The position numbers and the translations under genes are program-made. The notes beneath the pieces are model-generated. The model ran no database searches, had not been told where the DNA came from, and saw nothing but the letters and a program-made list of their open reading frames with translations. From positions 558,001 to 622,000 of the forward strand of contig JACKJP010000002.1 in NCBI GenBank assembly GCA_020637895.1: a stretch of 64,000 bases of DNA. Reading direction: 5' to 3'. Origin of the DNA: Rhodobiaceae bacterium. Its GTDB lineage: Bacteria; Pseudomonadota; Alphaproteobacteria; Rhizobiales; Tepidamorphaceae. Of the stretch, positions 44,065 to 52,739 are shown one piece after another; the stretch's first letter is position 1, and every line of letters begins with the position of its first letter.

Positions 44065-44772
44065 TCAGTTCTCGTCGGCAAAGGGCGCGACGGTAAGATT
44101 GGGATCGATTCTGGCGGCCGCGATGACGGCCTGCGTCCGACTCTCGACATTCAGCTTCTGCAGGATCGCCGATACATGCGCCTTGATCGTGGCCTCCGAG
44201 ACGGAGAGCTTGTAGGCGATCTGCTTGTTGAGCAGCCCCTCGGAGAGCATCATCAGCACACGGACCTGCTGCGGCGTGAGGGTCGCGAATCGCGCCGTGA
44301 GATCGGCAAGCTCGTCATCCCCGGAACTGGCCTCCGCAATCCCCGGCGGCATCCAGACTTCGCCCTCGAGCACGGCGCTTACGGCCTCCCTGATCTGCGA
44401 GATGTCCATCGACTTGGGCACATAACCCGATGCGCCAAACTCCATGCAGCGGCGGATGACGGTCGGATCCTCATGCGCGGATATGACGATGACCGGGATA
44501 TCGGGATACTGGGCCCGCAGATAGAGCAGGCCGGACAGGCCGCTGACGCCAGGCATCGACAGATCGAGCAACACGAGATCGGGTGCCGTACCACCGTCGA
44601 GCTGATCGGCGATTTCGGTATAGGTCCCCGCTTCAAGAAGGGTTCCGCCGGCCGTCAGCGACGACAGGGAATTCTTCAGCGCATCCCGGAAGAGCGGGTG
44701 ATCGTCGGCAATGAGGATCGTGACGCGGTTTTCCTGCGTGCCCGCCGCCATAGAACGATTCGCCCCCGCCAA
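44065..44772 (-). CDS. LuxR-type response regulator (CrbR/ErdR-like)
   Basis: A regulator of 235 residues (or 228 from the ATG at 44751). The receiver has ADDHPLFRD, the phosphorylated Asp in LVLLDLSMPGVSG and Lys in YVPKSMD; the C-terminus is a LuxR helix-turn-helix (LTPQQVRVLMMLSEGLLNKQIA, SEATIKAHVSAILQKL). It ends two bases from the end of the sensor kinase gene on the opposite strand. By analogy with CrbR and ErdR it should switch on acetate uptake and activation genes; the symporter pair just upstream, divergently transcribed, is a likely target. Confidence 0.9.
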   Translation of the reverse strand: MAGANRSMAAGTQENRVTILIADDHPLFRDALKNSLSSLTAGGTLLEAGTYTEIADQLDGGTAPDLVLLDLSMPGVSGLSGLLYLRAQYPDIPVIVISAHEDPTVIRRCMEFGASGYVPKSMDISQIREAVSAVLEGEVWMPPGIAEASSGDDELADLTARFATLTPQQVRVLMMLSEGLLNKQIAYKLSVSEATIKAHVSAILQKLNVESRTQAVIAAARIDPNLTVAPFADEN

Positions 44773-45110
44773 TCTTCAGCCTGCGACCAATGTCACGGGT
44801 TTGAGAAGATATGGCAAGTGCGAAGCCCGCGATTGCTTTGTGGAATTGCTGCCGCACCGGAGATTTCCCGCGAAATGCCCGCGCGATGGGCAACTATCCG
44901 AAAGTCCAATGTGGCTTTTTGGGGGCGGGTGCTAGTGTCGCCACCGGCTGCTGAAGGCGGGTGCATCATGCCCCCGCCTGAACGCGCCGGTCGCGCGGGA
45001 TTGCCCTCGCAAATCCGCAGGCCGATGCAGGAATCCGGGCCGATACGGGAATCATCGTCGCGGGGACGATGCGTATCGATCAAGGCCCGATAATTGGGAG
45101 GGTGACACCC
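44773..45110. other. Intergenic promoter region between regulator and symporter genes
   Basis: This 338-base stretch separates the divergent LuxR-type regulator and DUF4212 genes. I see no convincing gene, palindrome or hairpin in it; it presumably holds both promoters. Confidence 0.4.
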
Positions 45111-45368
45111 ATGGCCAGTTCGAATGACGAAGCCTGGTGGTCGAAAACGAAGGGGCTGATGATCACGACGCTGATCATCTGGTTCATTTTCAGTTTCGGC
45201 ATCCATTTCTTCGTAGACTCGCTGAACAAGATCGTAATTTTGGGCTTTCCGCTCGGCTTCTACATGGCCGCGCAGGGCTCGCTGATCGTCTTCGTGATCC
45301 TGATCTTCTGGTTCGCCGGACGTCAGGACTCCATCGATCGTGAATTCGGCGTCGCCGAAGAAGACTGA
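45111..45368 (+). CDS. Symporter small subunit (DUF4212)
   Basis: An 85-residue membrane protein from the ATG reading MASSNDEAWW, preceded by GGGAGGGTG. Two helices are visible (LMITTLIIWFIFSFGIHFFV and a second from PLGFYMAAQGSLIVFVILIFW), and the C-terminus keeps the ADQ..D-like DSIDREFGVAEED. It is the usual small partner of the symporter encoded 13 bases downstream. Confidence 0.9.
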   Translation: MASSNDEAWWSKTKGLMITTLIIWFIFSFGIHFFVDSLNKIVILGFPLGFYMAAQGSLIVFVILIFWFAGRQDSIDREFGVAEED

Positions 45369-45381
45369 GGGGGGACGCACA

Positions 45382-47268
45382 ATGGCTACTCAATCCGGGG
45401 GTGATTTCACCTCCAATCTCGGCAAGATCTACGGAATTTACACCGGCGGCTTCGCCGCGTTCGTGATCCTGCTGGCAATTCTCGAACAGGTCGGTGTCTC
45501 CAACAGGGTCATCGGCTATCTGTTCGTGTTCTTCACGCTCGCGGTCTATGCCGGCATCGGCATTCTCTCGCGGACGATGCAGGTCTCCGAATATTACGTC
45601 GCCGGGCGCAAGGTGCCGGCGATCTACAACGGCATGGCAACGGGCGCCGACTGGATGTCAGGTGCTTCGTTCGTCGGTCTGGCCGGCACGTTCTACGTGC
45701 TGGGCTATGACGGCCTCGCCTTCGCGCTGGGCTGGACGGGCGGCTATGTGCTCGTGGCCGTGCTCGTCGCGCCGTACCTGCGCAAATTCGGTGCCTATAC
45801 GGTGCCGGACTTCCTGGCGGCGCGGTTCGGCGGAAACTTCGCCCGACTGCTCGGCATCATCGTGCTGTTCTGCTGCTCCTTCACCTACGTGGTGGCGCAG
45901 ATCTACGCGACCGGCATCATCACTTCGCGGTTCATCGGCATCTCGTTCGAGTATTCGGTGTTCCTCGGACTGCTCGGCATTCTGGTCTGCTCGCTTCTGG
46001 GCGGCATGCGTGCCGTTACCTGGACGCAGGTGGCCCAGTACATCGTGCTGATCGTGGCCTATCTGATCCCGGTCGTGATCCTGTCGGCGCAGAAGTACGG
46101 CGTGCCGATCCCGCAGCTCATGTACGGTCAGGCGCTGCAGGATATCGCTGCGCTCGAACAGGCCAACAACATCACCGGCGCTGCCGGCGAGTCGCTTGGC
46201 GCAGTCGGACAGTTCAAGACCCACATCCAGCCCCATACGACATATGACCAGTTCAACTTCTTCGCGTTGATCCTGTGTCTGATGATCGGCACCGCGTCGC
46301 TGCCGCATGTTCTCATGCGCTACTTCACGACGCCGAGCGTGCGTGACGCACGCAAGTCGGTCGGCTGGTCGATGCTGTTCATCTTCATCCTCTACTTCAC
46401 GGCGCCGGCCTATGCCGCCTTCGCGAAGCTCGAGGTGCTGCAGAACGTCATCGGAACGGCAATCACCGATCTGCCGCGCTGGGTCTATATCTGGGGTGCG
46501 GAAGGGCTGGAACTGGTGAAGATCTGCGGCAAGGCCGCATCGTCGCCGGAAGCGGTTGCCGCAGCATGCGGTGCAGGCAAGGAAATCCTCGCCGCCGGCG
46601 ATATCGCCATCAACACCGACGCGGTGGTGCTGGCAACGCCGGAAATCGCTGGCCTGCCCTATGTGATCGCCGGCCTGGTGGCCGCCGGTGGCCTTGCCGC
46701 CGCGCTGTCAACCGCCGACGGTCTCCTTCTGGCCATCGCCAATGCCCTCAGCCACGACATCTACTACAAGATGGTCGATCCCAACGCACCGACCTCACGG
46801 CGTCTGATCGTCGCCCGTGTGCTGTTGCTGCTGGTGGCTCTCGTTGCGGCCTACGTCGCCTCGACCAAGCCGGCCGACATCCTGTCGATGGTGGCTTGGG
46901 CGTTCTCGCTGGCAGCGGCGGGCAACTTCCCGGCGCTCGTGCTCGGCATCTGGTGGAAGCGTTGTACCTCGGCGGGTGCCGTCGCGGGTATCATCGCGGG
47001 CTTTGGCGTGACGCTGATCTATCTGATCGGCAACGTCTATGGCTTCGACCTGGTGAAGGGCACCGGAGACGAGTTCTCCTGGGGCTTCCTCGGACTGACA
47101 GACAAGGTGCTGTCGATCAACGCCGGCATGTTCGGCATCCCGGTCGGCTTCATCGTGATGATCGTGGTCAGTCTGCTCACCCCTGCCCCATCGCAGGAGA
47201 TGCAGGACATGATCGACGAAATCCGCCGTCCGCGCGGTGGTACGGTCATGCAGGAAAAGGCTGCCTGA
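45382..47268 (+). CDS. Sodium:solute symporter, VC_2705-type (acetate/short carboxylate)
   Basis: A 628-residue inner-membrane symporter of the SSS family with 13-14 helices, starting at the ATG reading MATQSGGDF with GAGGGGGG before it. It has the family pieces YYVAGRKVPAIYNGMATGADWMSGASF (in parts), LGGMRAVTWTQVAQYIVL and the late LAAALSTADGLLLAIANALSHD. This subgroup with a DUF4212 partner is regulated by CrbS/CrbR-type systems in other bacteria, which fits the neighbours. Acetate or a similar acid is the likely substrate by inference. Confidence 0.92.
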   Translation: MATQSGGDFTSNLGKIYGIYTGGFAAFVILLAILEQVGVSNRVIGYLFVFFTLAVYAGIGILSRTMQVSEYYVAGRKVPAIYNGMATGADWMSGASFVGLAGTFYVLGYDGLAFALGWTGGYVLVAVLVAPYLRKFGAYTVPDFLAARFGGNFARLLGIIVLFCCSFTYVVAQIYATGIITSRFIGISFEYSVFLGLLGILVCSLLGGMRAVTWTQVAQYIVLIVAYLIPVVILSAQKYGVPIPQLMYGQALQDIAALEQANNITGAAGESLGAVGQFKTHIQPHTTYDQFNFFALILCLMIGTASLPHVLMRYFTTPSVRDARKSVGWSMLFIFILYFTAPAYAAFAKLEVLQNVIGTAITDLPRWVYIWGAEGLELVKICGKAASSPEAVAAACGAGKEILAAGDIAINTDAVVLATPEIAGLPYVIAGLVAAGGLAAALSTADGLLLAIANALSHDIYYKMVDPNAPTSRRLIVARVLLLLVALVAAYVASTKPADILSMVAWAFSLAAAGNFPALVLGIWWKRCTSAGAVAGIIAGFGVTLIYLIGNVYGFDLVKGTGDEFSWGFLGLTDKVLSINAGMFGIPVGFIVMIVVSLLTPAPSQEMQDMIDEIRRPRGGTVMQEKAA

Positions 47269-47295
47269 TCCCATCAGGATCGCGCAAAGCAAACG

Positions 47296-47332
47296 ACGGG
47301 GCCCCGGTAACCGGGGCCCCGTTCACTTTTTT
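47296..47332 (+). terminator. Strong terminator after the symporter gene
   Basis: ACGGGGCCCCGG (47296-47307) pairs perfectly with CCGGGGCCCCGT (47311-47322) around a 3-base loop, followed by TCAC and six T. It ends the DUF4212-symporter operon. Confidence 0.9.
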
Positions 47333-47412
47333 AAGTCGTGCATCGCTCACCGCGGATTGCTAGACAGAACCAACAACGATCCGCGGGAAGCCCGGCGACG
47401 GCAGGGGAAGAC

Positions 47413-47715
47413 ATGTCCAATCCGTTCATCGAATACTGGTATTTCCATATACCCAACTATGTGCTGGCTCTGGTCATGTACACGCTGCTGGCGCGCTTCA
47501 TCCTTTCGTTCTTCCTGCCGCCCGACAGCCGCAACTACATTTTTCGCGCCTTCTGCGCATTGACGAACTGGTTTCTCGCGCCAGTGCGCTTTCTGACACC
47601 TGCCATGGTGCCGCATATGCTGCTGCTGCTTTTCGCGGTCGTCTGGGCCGTCGCGTTGCGCTATGCGCTCTATTTCGCGCTGACAGGCGTCGGCCTTGCG
47701 CCGACCATTTCGTGA
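47413..47715 (+). CDS. YggT-like small membrane protein
   Basis: A 100-residue protein with two membrane segments (YVLALVMYTLLARFILSFFLP and MLLLLFAVVWAVALRYALYF). The link between them, SRNYIFRAFCALTNWFLAPVRFLTPAMVP, resembles the YggT family in which a P.R/L.P segment joins two helices. It starts from the ATG reading MSNPFIEYWYF. A second membrane gene begins next to its stop, so they form an operon. Confidence 0.7.
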   Translation: MSNPFIEYWYFHIPNYVLALVMYTLLARFILSFFLPPDSRNYIFRAFCALTNWFLAPVRFLTPAMVPHMLLLLFAVVWAVALRYALYFALTGVGLAPTIS

Positions 47716-47723
47716 GGTCCGGG

Positions 47724-48044
47724 ATGCCGCGCCAGCACATCATCTTTCTCATCACCGCATTCGCCATCGTGAACGGGATCTTCTCGCCGTTCCTGCCCTA
47801 CGCGGTCGCCGCCGTGCGCCTTCTGGCTCCGGGCCTGCTGATCTTCAGCGCCCCTGTCCTGTTCCTGTTCGGTTCGTTGCTGCTGTCGACGATGACCATC
47901 ATCGCCGCTGGCGTTCCGGCCGCGCTCTACGAGCGACTCGCCGGCAGAAAGGAATCCGACGACATTTCATCGCTTATCTGGCTTGCCGGAACGGCGCTGC
48001 TGTCGTTGCAGGCCATCACCGTGGCTGCCGGCATATTTTTCTGA
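47724..48044 (+). CDS. Small membrane protein
   Basis: A 106-residue protein with three hydrophobic segments (IIFLITAFAIVNGIF, LLIFSAPVLFLFGSLLLSTMTIIAAGVPAAL in two parts, and a C-terminal LIWLAGTALLSLQAITVAAGIFF in pieces). The ATG has GAGG six bases upstream; a GTG at 47712 would overlap the previous stop by four bases. I do not recognise the family. It follows the YggT-like gene closely. Confidence 0.65.
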   Translation: MPRQHIIFLITAFAIVNGIFSPFLPYAVAAVRLLAPGLLIFSAPVLFLFGSLLLSTMTIIAAGVPAALYERLAGRKESDDISSLIWLAGTALLSLQAITVAAGIFF

Positions 48045-48131
48045 TTTGCTAACCATTCCTCCAAACCAAACCTTAAGGCGAGCGGCCTAGAGGTGGATGC
48101 AGCCGTACCAGATTTGTGGAGGTTGCATTCG

Positions 48132-48461
48132 ATGTTCGATCCGGAAAATGAAGACTTTGCCGCGGCGATGCGGAATTTTGGCCTCGCCTGCATGGGCATT
48201 TTCATGATCCTGCTCGGCTACCGCGACGATCCGCAGGCGGCAGCACAGATTGGCGGGCTGCTCAGCTTCGCCGGGACGATCGTCATGATCGCCCATCGCT
48301 CGGGCAAGAGCAAAGGCGGGCTGACGCGGGCCGTTCGGATCGTGGCCGGCCGCGACAATGTCGATGCCGCGGAGACACCGCGCCTGTGGTTTGCATCCTG
48401 GCTCGCCGCAATGTCGGCCGGCTTCTGGGCGCTGACGGTGATCGTTCCCCTTCTTGGCTGA
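48132..48461 (+). CDS. Small membrane protein
   Basis: A 109-residue protein beginning MFDPENEDFAAAMRNFG with two N-terminal hydrophobic segments separated by a short polar turn (YRDDPQ) and a C-terminal helix LWFASWLAAMSAGFWALTVIVPLLG in parts. The layout (two helices, charged loop, last helix) repeats in the next gene, so the two may be related. No function is known to me. Confidence 0.65.
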   Translation: MFDPENEDFAAAMRNFGLACMGIFMILLGYRDDPQAAAQIGGLLSFAGTIVMIAHRSGKSKGGLTRAVRIVAGRDNVDAAETPRLWFASWLAAMSAGFWALTVIVPLLG

Positions 48462-48563
48462 TCACGCCACCTGTCGCCGTTCAACAATATGTTTATTGCT
48501 GCACCTGCGAACTAGACGATAGCTTCAATCGAAGCCATCGGAAGGTGTACTGCGCTGGAACAT

Positions 48564-48977
48564 TTGCGCCATGCAGCCCTGATATCCGTGGGCCGGGCCT
48601 GTGGGTTTGCCGGTCTTGGCATCCTCTGCCTCATGATCGGCCTCAGCTACGACATCCTGGCAGCCCTGCGCACCGGCGGTGTTTGCGTCAGCCTTCTGAC
48701 AATCGTCCTCATCTTCCGCTCCTCACGGGCGGCCAGAGTCGATCATCGACGTACGGAACTCTGGCTCATGCTTGAAGAGCGCCAGCAGCCACCGGAGGCT
48801 TATGCGCGCTGGGCGGTATCCACCGCGCTGAGGGACGCCTATCTGCGGTTTGCCCAATATTCCGCGCTGGCTTCGATCATCATCTGGACGGCCGCGCTCG
48901 GCCTTTCACTATTCATGCCTTCGGTCGCACCATTGACGACCGAGCGACTGGACGGCGGCATCCTGCACGTGGGATAG
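48564..48977 (+). CDS. Small membrane protein related in layout to its neighbour
   Basis: A 137-residue protein from a TTG (or a CTG at 48555). Two helices at the N-terminus (ACGFAGLGILCLMIGLSYD and TGGVCVSLLTIVLIFRSS) are followed by the charged segment RRTELWLMLEERQQPPEAYARW and one or two C-terminal helices. I recall proteins with a RTELW.ML segment from other rhizobia without a function. The start is weakly supported. Confidence 0.65.
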   Translation: MRHAALISVGRACGFAGLGILCLMIGLSYDILAALRTGGVCVSLLTIVLIFRSSRAARVDHRRTELWLMLEERQQPPEAYARWAVSTALRDAYLRFAQYSALASIIIWTAALGLSLFMPSVAPLTTERLDGGILHVG

Positions 48978-49051
48978 AACTCCCGCCGATTTCAGACGGT
49001 CATGCGCGCCGACAACGCGCGTCAGACCATCGACGCATGAAGGGGGAACAG

Positions 49052-49852
49052 ATGACCGAGCCAATGCTGACGCTGCGCACCATGGCCAACACCTGGGAAT
49101 GCGACGGCAACGGTCATCTGAACATCCAGTTCTATTTCGGAAACTTCGACGATGCGGGCCGGGTTTTCGCGGCAGCGGGCTGGGCCCCGACCGATCCTCT
49201 GATCTCGCGCCACATCCGGTTTCACGCGGAGCTGCACGCCGAACAGGATATCATCATCCGTTCCAAAGCCGTGCCGGCCGGCGTCGTGCACCATATGTAT
49301 ACCGACGACGGCGCACGCCTTTCCGCCACCGCCATCGACCTGCACGGCGCGCCGACGACATTCGGCATCGACGACGAGGCCGCGCCTCGCGGCCTTGACA
49401 TCGCGCCGCCAGAGGCCGCCGACCTCACCGCTTTGCTGGCAACGGGTGAAGCCGTCATCGCCAATATCGCCGTGGTGCGCCCCGAACAATGCGACCCGCA
49501 ACGCGGCATGACAGACCGGCATATCGTTTCGTGCATATCCAATGCAGCGGCAGCAGCATGGGCGTTGGCCGGGTTCGACATCGCCTTCCGGCGCCAGAAC
49601 GGGCTCGGCACGGTCGCTGTGGAAATGAAGGTCACCGCACATGAGCGGCCCTCGCCGGGCGATATACTCGAAATCATCAGTTCGCCGCGTGCCGCAACAT
49701 CGAAGATCGTCCGCATGCACCATTGCGTGCGCAACCGTTCCACCGGGCGCGTCGCGGTGACGGGCGACATCGTCGCCCTGCTGATGGACCTCAAGAAGCG
49801 TCGCACCGTCAGCCTGCCACAAGATCGGCTGGCGCCGTGGCTGAGGAGCTGA
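49052..49852 (+). CDS. Acyl-CoA thioesterase-like double hotdog protein
   Basis: A 266-residue cytoplasmic protein from the ATG reading MTEPMLTLRT, with AAGGGGG five bases upstream. The first hotdog begins with WECDGNGHLNIQFYFGNFDDA, close to the WxDxD.xGHxNn..Y motif of 4-hydroxybenzoyl-CoA and acyl-ACP thioesterases; here Asp or Asn of this segment would be catalytic. The second half repeats the pattern with AVEMKVTAHERPSPGD. The substrate is unknown, and it is not in the fad cluster 6 kb away. Confidence 0.8.
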   Translation: MTEPMLTLRTMANTWECDGNGHLNIQFYFGNFDDAGRVFAAAGWAPTDPLISRHIRFHAELHAEQDIIIRSKAVPAGVVHHMYTDDGARLSATAIDLHGAPTTFGIDDEAAPRGLDIAPPEAADLTALLATGEAVIANIAVVRPEQCDPQRGMTDRHIVSCISNAAAAAWALAGFDIAFRRQNGLGTVAVEMKVTAHERPSPGDILEIISSPRAATSKIVRMHHCVRNRSTGRVAVTGDIVALLMDLKKRRTVSLPQDRLAPWLRS

Positions 49853-49868
49853 AAGGCCCCTGGAAAGG

Positions 49869-50315
49869 CTATTTGGTGAAGTAGCCACCGATTTCCGCGA
49901 CGAATGCGAGAAACCCGCGCGTCATCCGCTCCAGCGCGCCCATCGCCCGATCGATACCGTCCTGCTGAGACTTTTGTTGGGAGGTGTCGCCATCGCCGTC
50001 GTGACGGTCTTCACCCTCTAGCAGCTCGATGCGCTTGCGCATCTCATTGCGCGTGTCTTCCAGCGTTTCGATACGGCGGTTGAGGCGGGAAATTTCATCC
50101 TCGAATGCCTCGAGATCGTCTGGAACGAGCGTGCAGGACCATGCGCCGGATGTCGGCCGGCAGAATGAAGATATGCCGGTTTCGCGGTCGGTCCTCAGAT
50201 ATCCCCCTTCAACCGCTTCCACGCTATAGCGAGCATTGTCGTCGGCCTTGGTGCCGGCAAGCGCAGGCAGAGCCAGCGCCGATGCTGCCAGGAGCGAAAG
50301 AACTAGAGCGCGCAT
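49869..50315 (-). CDS. Exported coiled-coil protein
   Basis: A 148-residue protein from the ATG with GGAAGAGG six bases upstream. A signal peptide (RALVLSLLAASALALPALAG) is followed by a small domain with two Cys (SFCRPTSGAWSCTLVP), then a coiled coil (FEDEISRLNRRIETLEDTRNEMRKRIELLE in parts), a charged linker and a C-terminal helix. The layout suits a periplasmic or outer-membrane-associated scaffold. The family is unknown to me. The 3' end faces the thioesterase gene. Confidence 0.75.
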   Translation of the reverse strand: MRALVLSLLAASALALPALAGTKADDNARYSVEAVEGGYLRTDRETGISSFCRPTSGAWSCTLVPDDLEAFEDEISRLNRRIETLEDTRNEMRKRIELLEGEDRHDGDGDTSQQKSQQDGIDRAMGALERMTRGFLAFVAEIGGYFTK

Positions 50316-50376
50316 ACGCAACCTCTTCCCGCGCGATGGGGTCGATATCAGAAACTATAACGCGGCCACCGGGTCA

Positions 50377-51003
50377 TTACGAGGGGTCGGATCTGTAGGG
50401 TGCCCTGCCGGAGGCCAGCGCGTCTTCAAGCAGCTCAAGCCTGTCCTGCCCCCAGAACGGCTCTCCGTTGAGCACGTAGCAGGGAGAGCCGACGCAATCA
50501 TGCGCGATGGCGTCCTGCGTATTGCGTTCGTATATGTCGGCAATTTCAGGCGTGCCGGCAGCCTCTATCAGTGCCTGCCCGTCCAGCCCGAGATCGGAGG
50601 CGAGCGTCTTCAGCGTGCTCTCGTCGCCCGCGTCCAGATCATTCAGCCAGACGGCCTGGAAGCAGCTCAGCGTGAACGAAAACGGATCAACACCGCGCTC
50701 CTGCAACGCAATGATCATCCTGTCTGCCAACGCCGGCCTGAGTGGAATGTGGGCCGGGCGCAACGTCAGAGGAACCCCCCGCTTTTCGCGCCAGCGTTGC
50801 AACTCGTACCAACGATAGGTTTGCCGGGCAGGATGGCGTTGCGGCAACGGTGCGCCGCCGGTCACCGCGAAAACATCAAGCAGTTTGAACGGGCGATAGC
50901 GAATCTCGGCCCTCTGCCTTTCAGCGATGTCGCGAAGCATACTATGACCGAGATATGCCCATCCGCTGATAATACTGAAGTGATAGTCGATTTTAGCAAC
51001 CAT
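50377..51003 (-). CDS. DsbA-fold 2-hydroxychromene-2-carboxylate isomerase-like protein
   Basis: A 208-residue protein from the ATG reading MVAKIDYHFS, with GGGAGG eight bases upstream. The family features are a thioredoxin/kappa GST-like fold with the catalytic Ser in IDYHFSIISGWAYLG, RYRPFKLLDVF, and near the end CVGSPCYVLNGEPFWGQDRLE. These enzymes use glutathione to isomerise ring-opened aromatic intermediates; no aromatic degradation genes are near, so a general GST-like role is possible. Confidence 0.85.
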   Translation of the reverse strand: MVAKIDYHFSIISGWAYLGHSMLRDIAERQRAEIRYRPFKLLDVFAVTGGAPLPQRHPARQTYRWYELQRWREKRGVPLTLRPAHIPLRPALADRMIIALQERGVDPFSFTLSCFQAVWLNDLDAGDESTLKTLASDLGLDGQALIEAAGTPEIADIYERNTQDAIAHDCVGSPCYVLNGEPFWGQDRLELLEDALASGRAPYRSDPS

Positions 51004-51154
51004 CGTATTGTCCTCCCTGCATTCGCATGCGCGCCGGAATTGGAAGCGCCACGGAACGTTGCCTGACGTCACTATAGGAGGAACGCGCGCGCCTTGCGAT
51101 CCGGCACAACTCAAGGCCCGGTTCGATCTGGCGCAAGACCATCTGCCTCATATG

Positions 51155-51186
51155 AAAAAAGGCCCCGGCAGTTTCCCGCCGGGACC
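51155..51186 (-). terminator. Terminator of porin gene 1
   Basis: On the minus strand GGTCCCGGC pairs with GCCGGGGCC (one G-T pair) and is followed by six T. It belongs to the set of three similar porin terminators in this window. Confidence 0.8.
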
Positions 51187-51206
51187 TCGATGAAAGGCTG
51201 GATAAA

Positions 51207-52469
51207 TCAGAACTTGCGGGTCGCCTGGAAGGCCACCGAGAAGGCGTCGAAGTCGATGCCGGGCGCGAAGGCATTCACGATGCCATAGTTCACGTCGGTG
51301 TAGGCCGCTTCAACAATGAACTCCAGATTCTTGACCGGCGTCCAGTAGACGTCGCCGACGACCTGGAAGACATCAACGCCGAGCCAGGAGGTCGGAATCG
51401 GGATCGGCGAAGAGCCGGGCTCTGCCTCGGCATAGGCTGCCGAAAGCTCAAAGCCCAGGGTCGGACTGAAGGTGAAATTCACACCGCCCATAACCATCCA
51501 TTCCTCGACGTTGTCGAGGATAAGCGTGCCGGTGATGTCGGTAATGACGTCTCCGATTGCCAGCGACGAATGAGCGTTGAAGCCGTCCGAATAGTATGCC
51601 CGCGCGAGCAGAACGACGGACGACGTCAGATTGATGTTTGCGCCCGCGTCGATACGCCAGCCGATCTCACGGTCGGATACCGCAGTCCCGAGCGGTGCCT
51701 GCGCGTAGACGTTCTGCCGAACACCGGCGGCGATCTGCGCAGAACCCCAGGAGCCGTCGAATGCGAGTGCGGCGACGATCGCCGGCATCTCGTCGCGTTC
51801 CTGGATCAGGCCGATCGTGCCACCAATCAGGTTGTTGAAGTACTCACCGGACTGATTGAACGCCGGATCTTCAAGAGCGATGGCCAGCGTCATGCCATTG
51901 CCGAGCGGCATCGTGTAGCGGACCTGGACCGAACGGCCATAGGGATCGCCGATATGCCCGATGAACTCGGTGACGGATGGGGCCGAATCGCCATGGGCGA
52001 ACAGCGTATCCGTCTTGCCGAAGGTCCAGTTGCCGAACTGGATGAAAGCGTGACGCAACTGGAATGGACCACCGGTCGAGGCATTCGTGTCGTTTGCCTG
52101 CATTTCGATGAACGCACGCACGATGCCGTATTCGGTAGAGGTGCGGGCGTCGAAATTCAGCCGCGCCTGAGCGTTCATCACGAACGTATCGTCGGTCGTG
52201 TGGAAGAAGTCGCTCGGGCCGATATCGTCCCAGCCATAGCTGTTGCTGGCGCCAAGTCCGGCGACATTGTCGGTCGCCGTGCCAGCGATGAAACGAGCGT
52301 GACCGCCGACCTTGAAACAGATGTCGGTACCGGGAAGTTCGATGAAGCCGGTGATGTCGCACCGGTATACAGGTTCGCGGGCCGGTGCCTTCGGCATGTC
52401 GGCGGCCTGCGCCCCGGTGGCCACGAGCAACGCGGCTGTACCGAGGAGAAGACTTGTCTTGCGGGTCAT
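51207..52469 (-). CDS. Outer-membrane porin 1 of 3 (Omp2/Porin_2 family)
   Basis: A 420-residue porin with a signal peptide ending at AQAAD, then the conserved MPKAPAREPVYRCDITGFIELPGTDICFKVGG start (shared by all three copies), many alternating beta strands and a terminal Phe (ATRKF) for assembly. The Cys pair in YRC and DICF is a mark of Hyphomicrobiales porins. It forms diffusion channels in the outer membrane. AAGGGGG precedes the start. The copy differs from porin 2 mainly in surface-loop regions. Confidence 0.93.
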   Translation of the reverse strand: MTRKTSLLLGTAALLVATGAQAADMPKAPAREPVYRCDITGFIELPGTDICFKVGGHARFIAGTATDNVAGLGASNSYGWDDIGPSDFFHTTDDTFVMNAQARLNFDARTSTEYGIVRAFIEMQANDTNASTGGPFQLRHAFIQFGNWTFGKTDTLFAHGDSAPSVTEFIGHIGDPYGRSVQVRYTMPLGNGMTLAIALEDPAFNQSGEYFNNLIGGTIGLIQERDEMPAIVAALAFDGSWGSAQIAAGVRQNVYAQAPLGTAVSDREIGWRIDAGANINLTSSVVLLARAYYSDGFNAHSSLAIGDVITDITGTLILDNVEEWMVMGGVNFTFSPTLGFELSAAYAEAEPGSSPIPIPTSWLGVDVFQVVGDVYWTPVKNLEFIVEAAYTDVNYGIVNAFAPGIDFDAFSVAFQATRKF

Positions 52470-52685
52470 GGGTGCCCCCTTGTTGATACGATTTTAAGAA
52501 CCGAGACGCCATGACCGGCGCAACTCGATGGGGCCATATGAGGGGGTCTACATGACAGGTTCTTGAAGCCTGGATTGCAAAGAGATGTTTTGTAGGGAAA
52601 TTCACTTTGTGACAGCGCATGGAAGCGAGACTGTCGTAAATGAGCAACATCCTGCGCCTCGACGCATACATCGCATTCCAAAAGC

Positions 52686-52714
52686 AAAAACCCCGGCGGT
52701 TGCCCGCCGGGGTC
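52686..52714 (-). terminator. Terminator of porin gene 2
   Basis: ACCCCGGCGG (52691-52700) pairs perfectly with CCGCCGGGGT (52705-52714) around TTGC, with a T-run on the minus strand. Confidence 0.85.
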
Positions 52715-52739
52715 TGCAATCCGAATGGATCGGTAAGGC

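Noticed and set aside
43747..45093. Open frame of 448 codons on the plus strand
   Set aside because: Runs out of frame through the kinase receiver domain and antisense to the LuxR-type regulator; no fold pattern.
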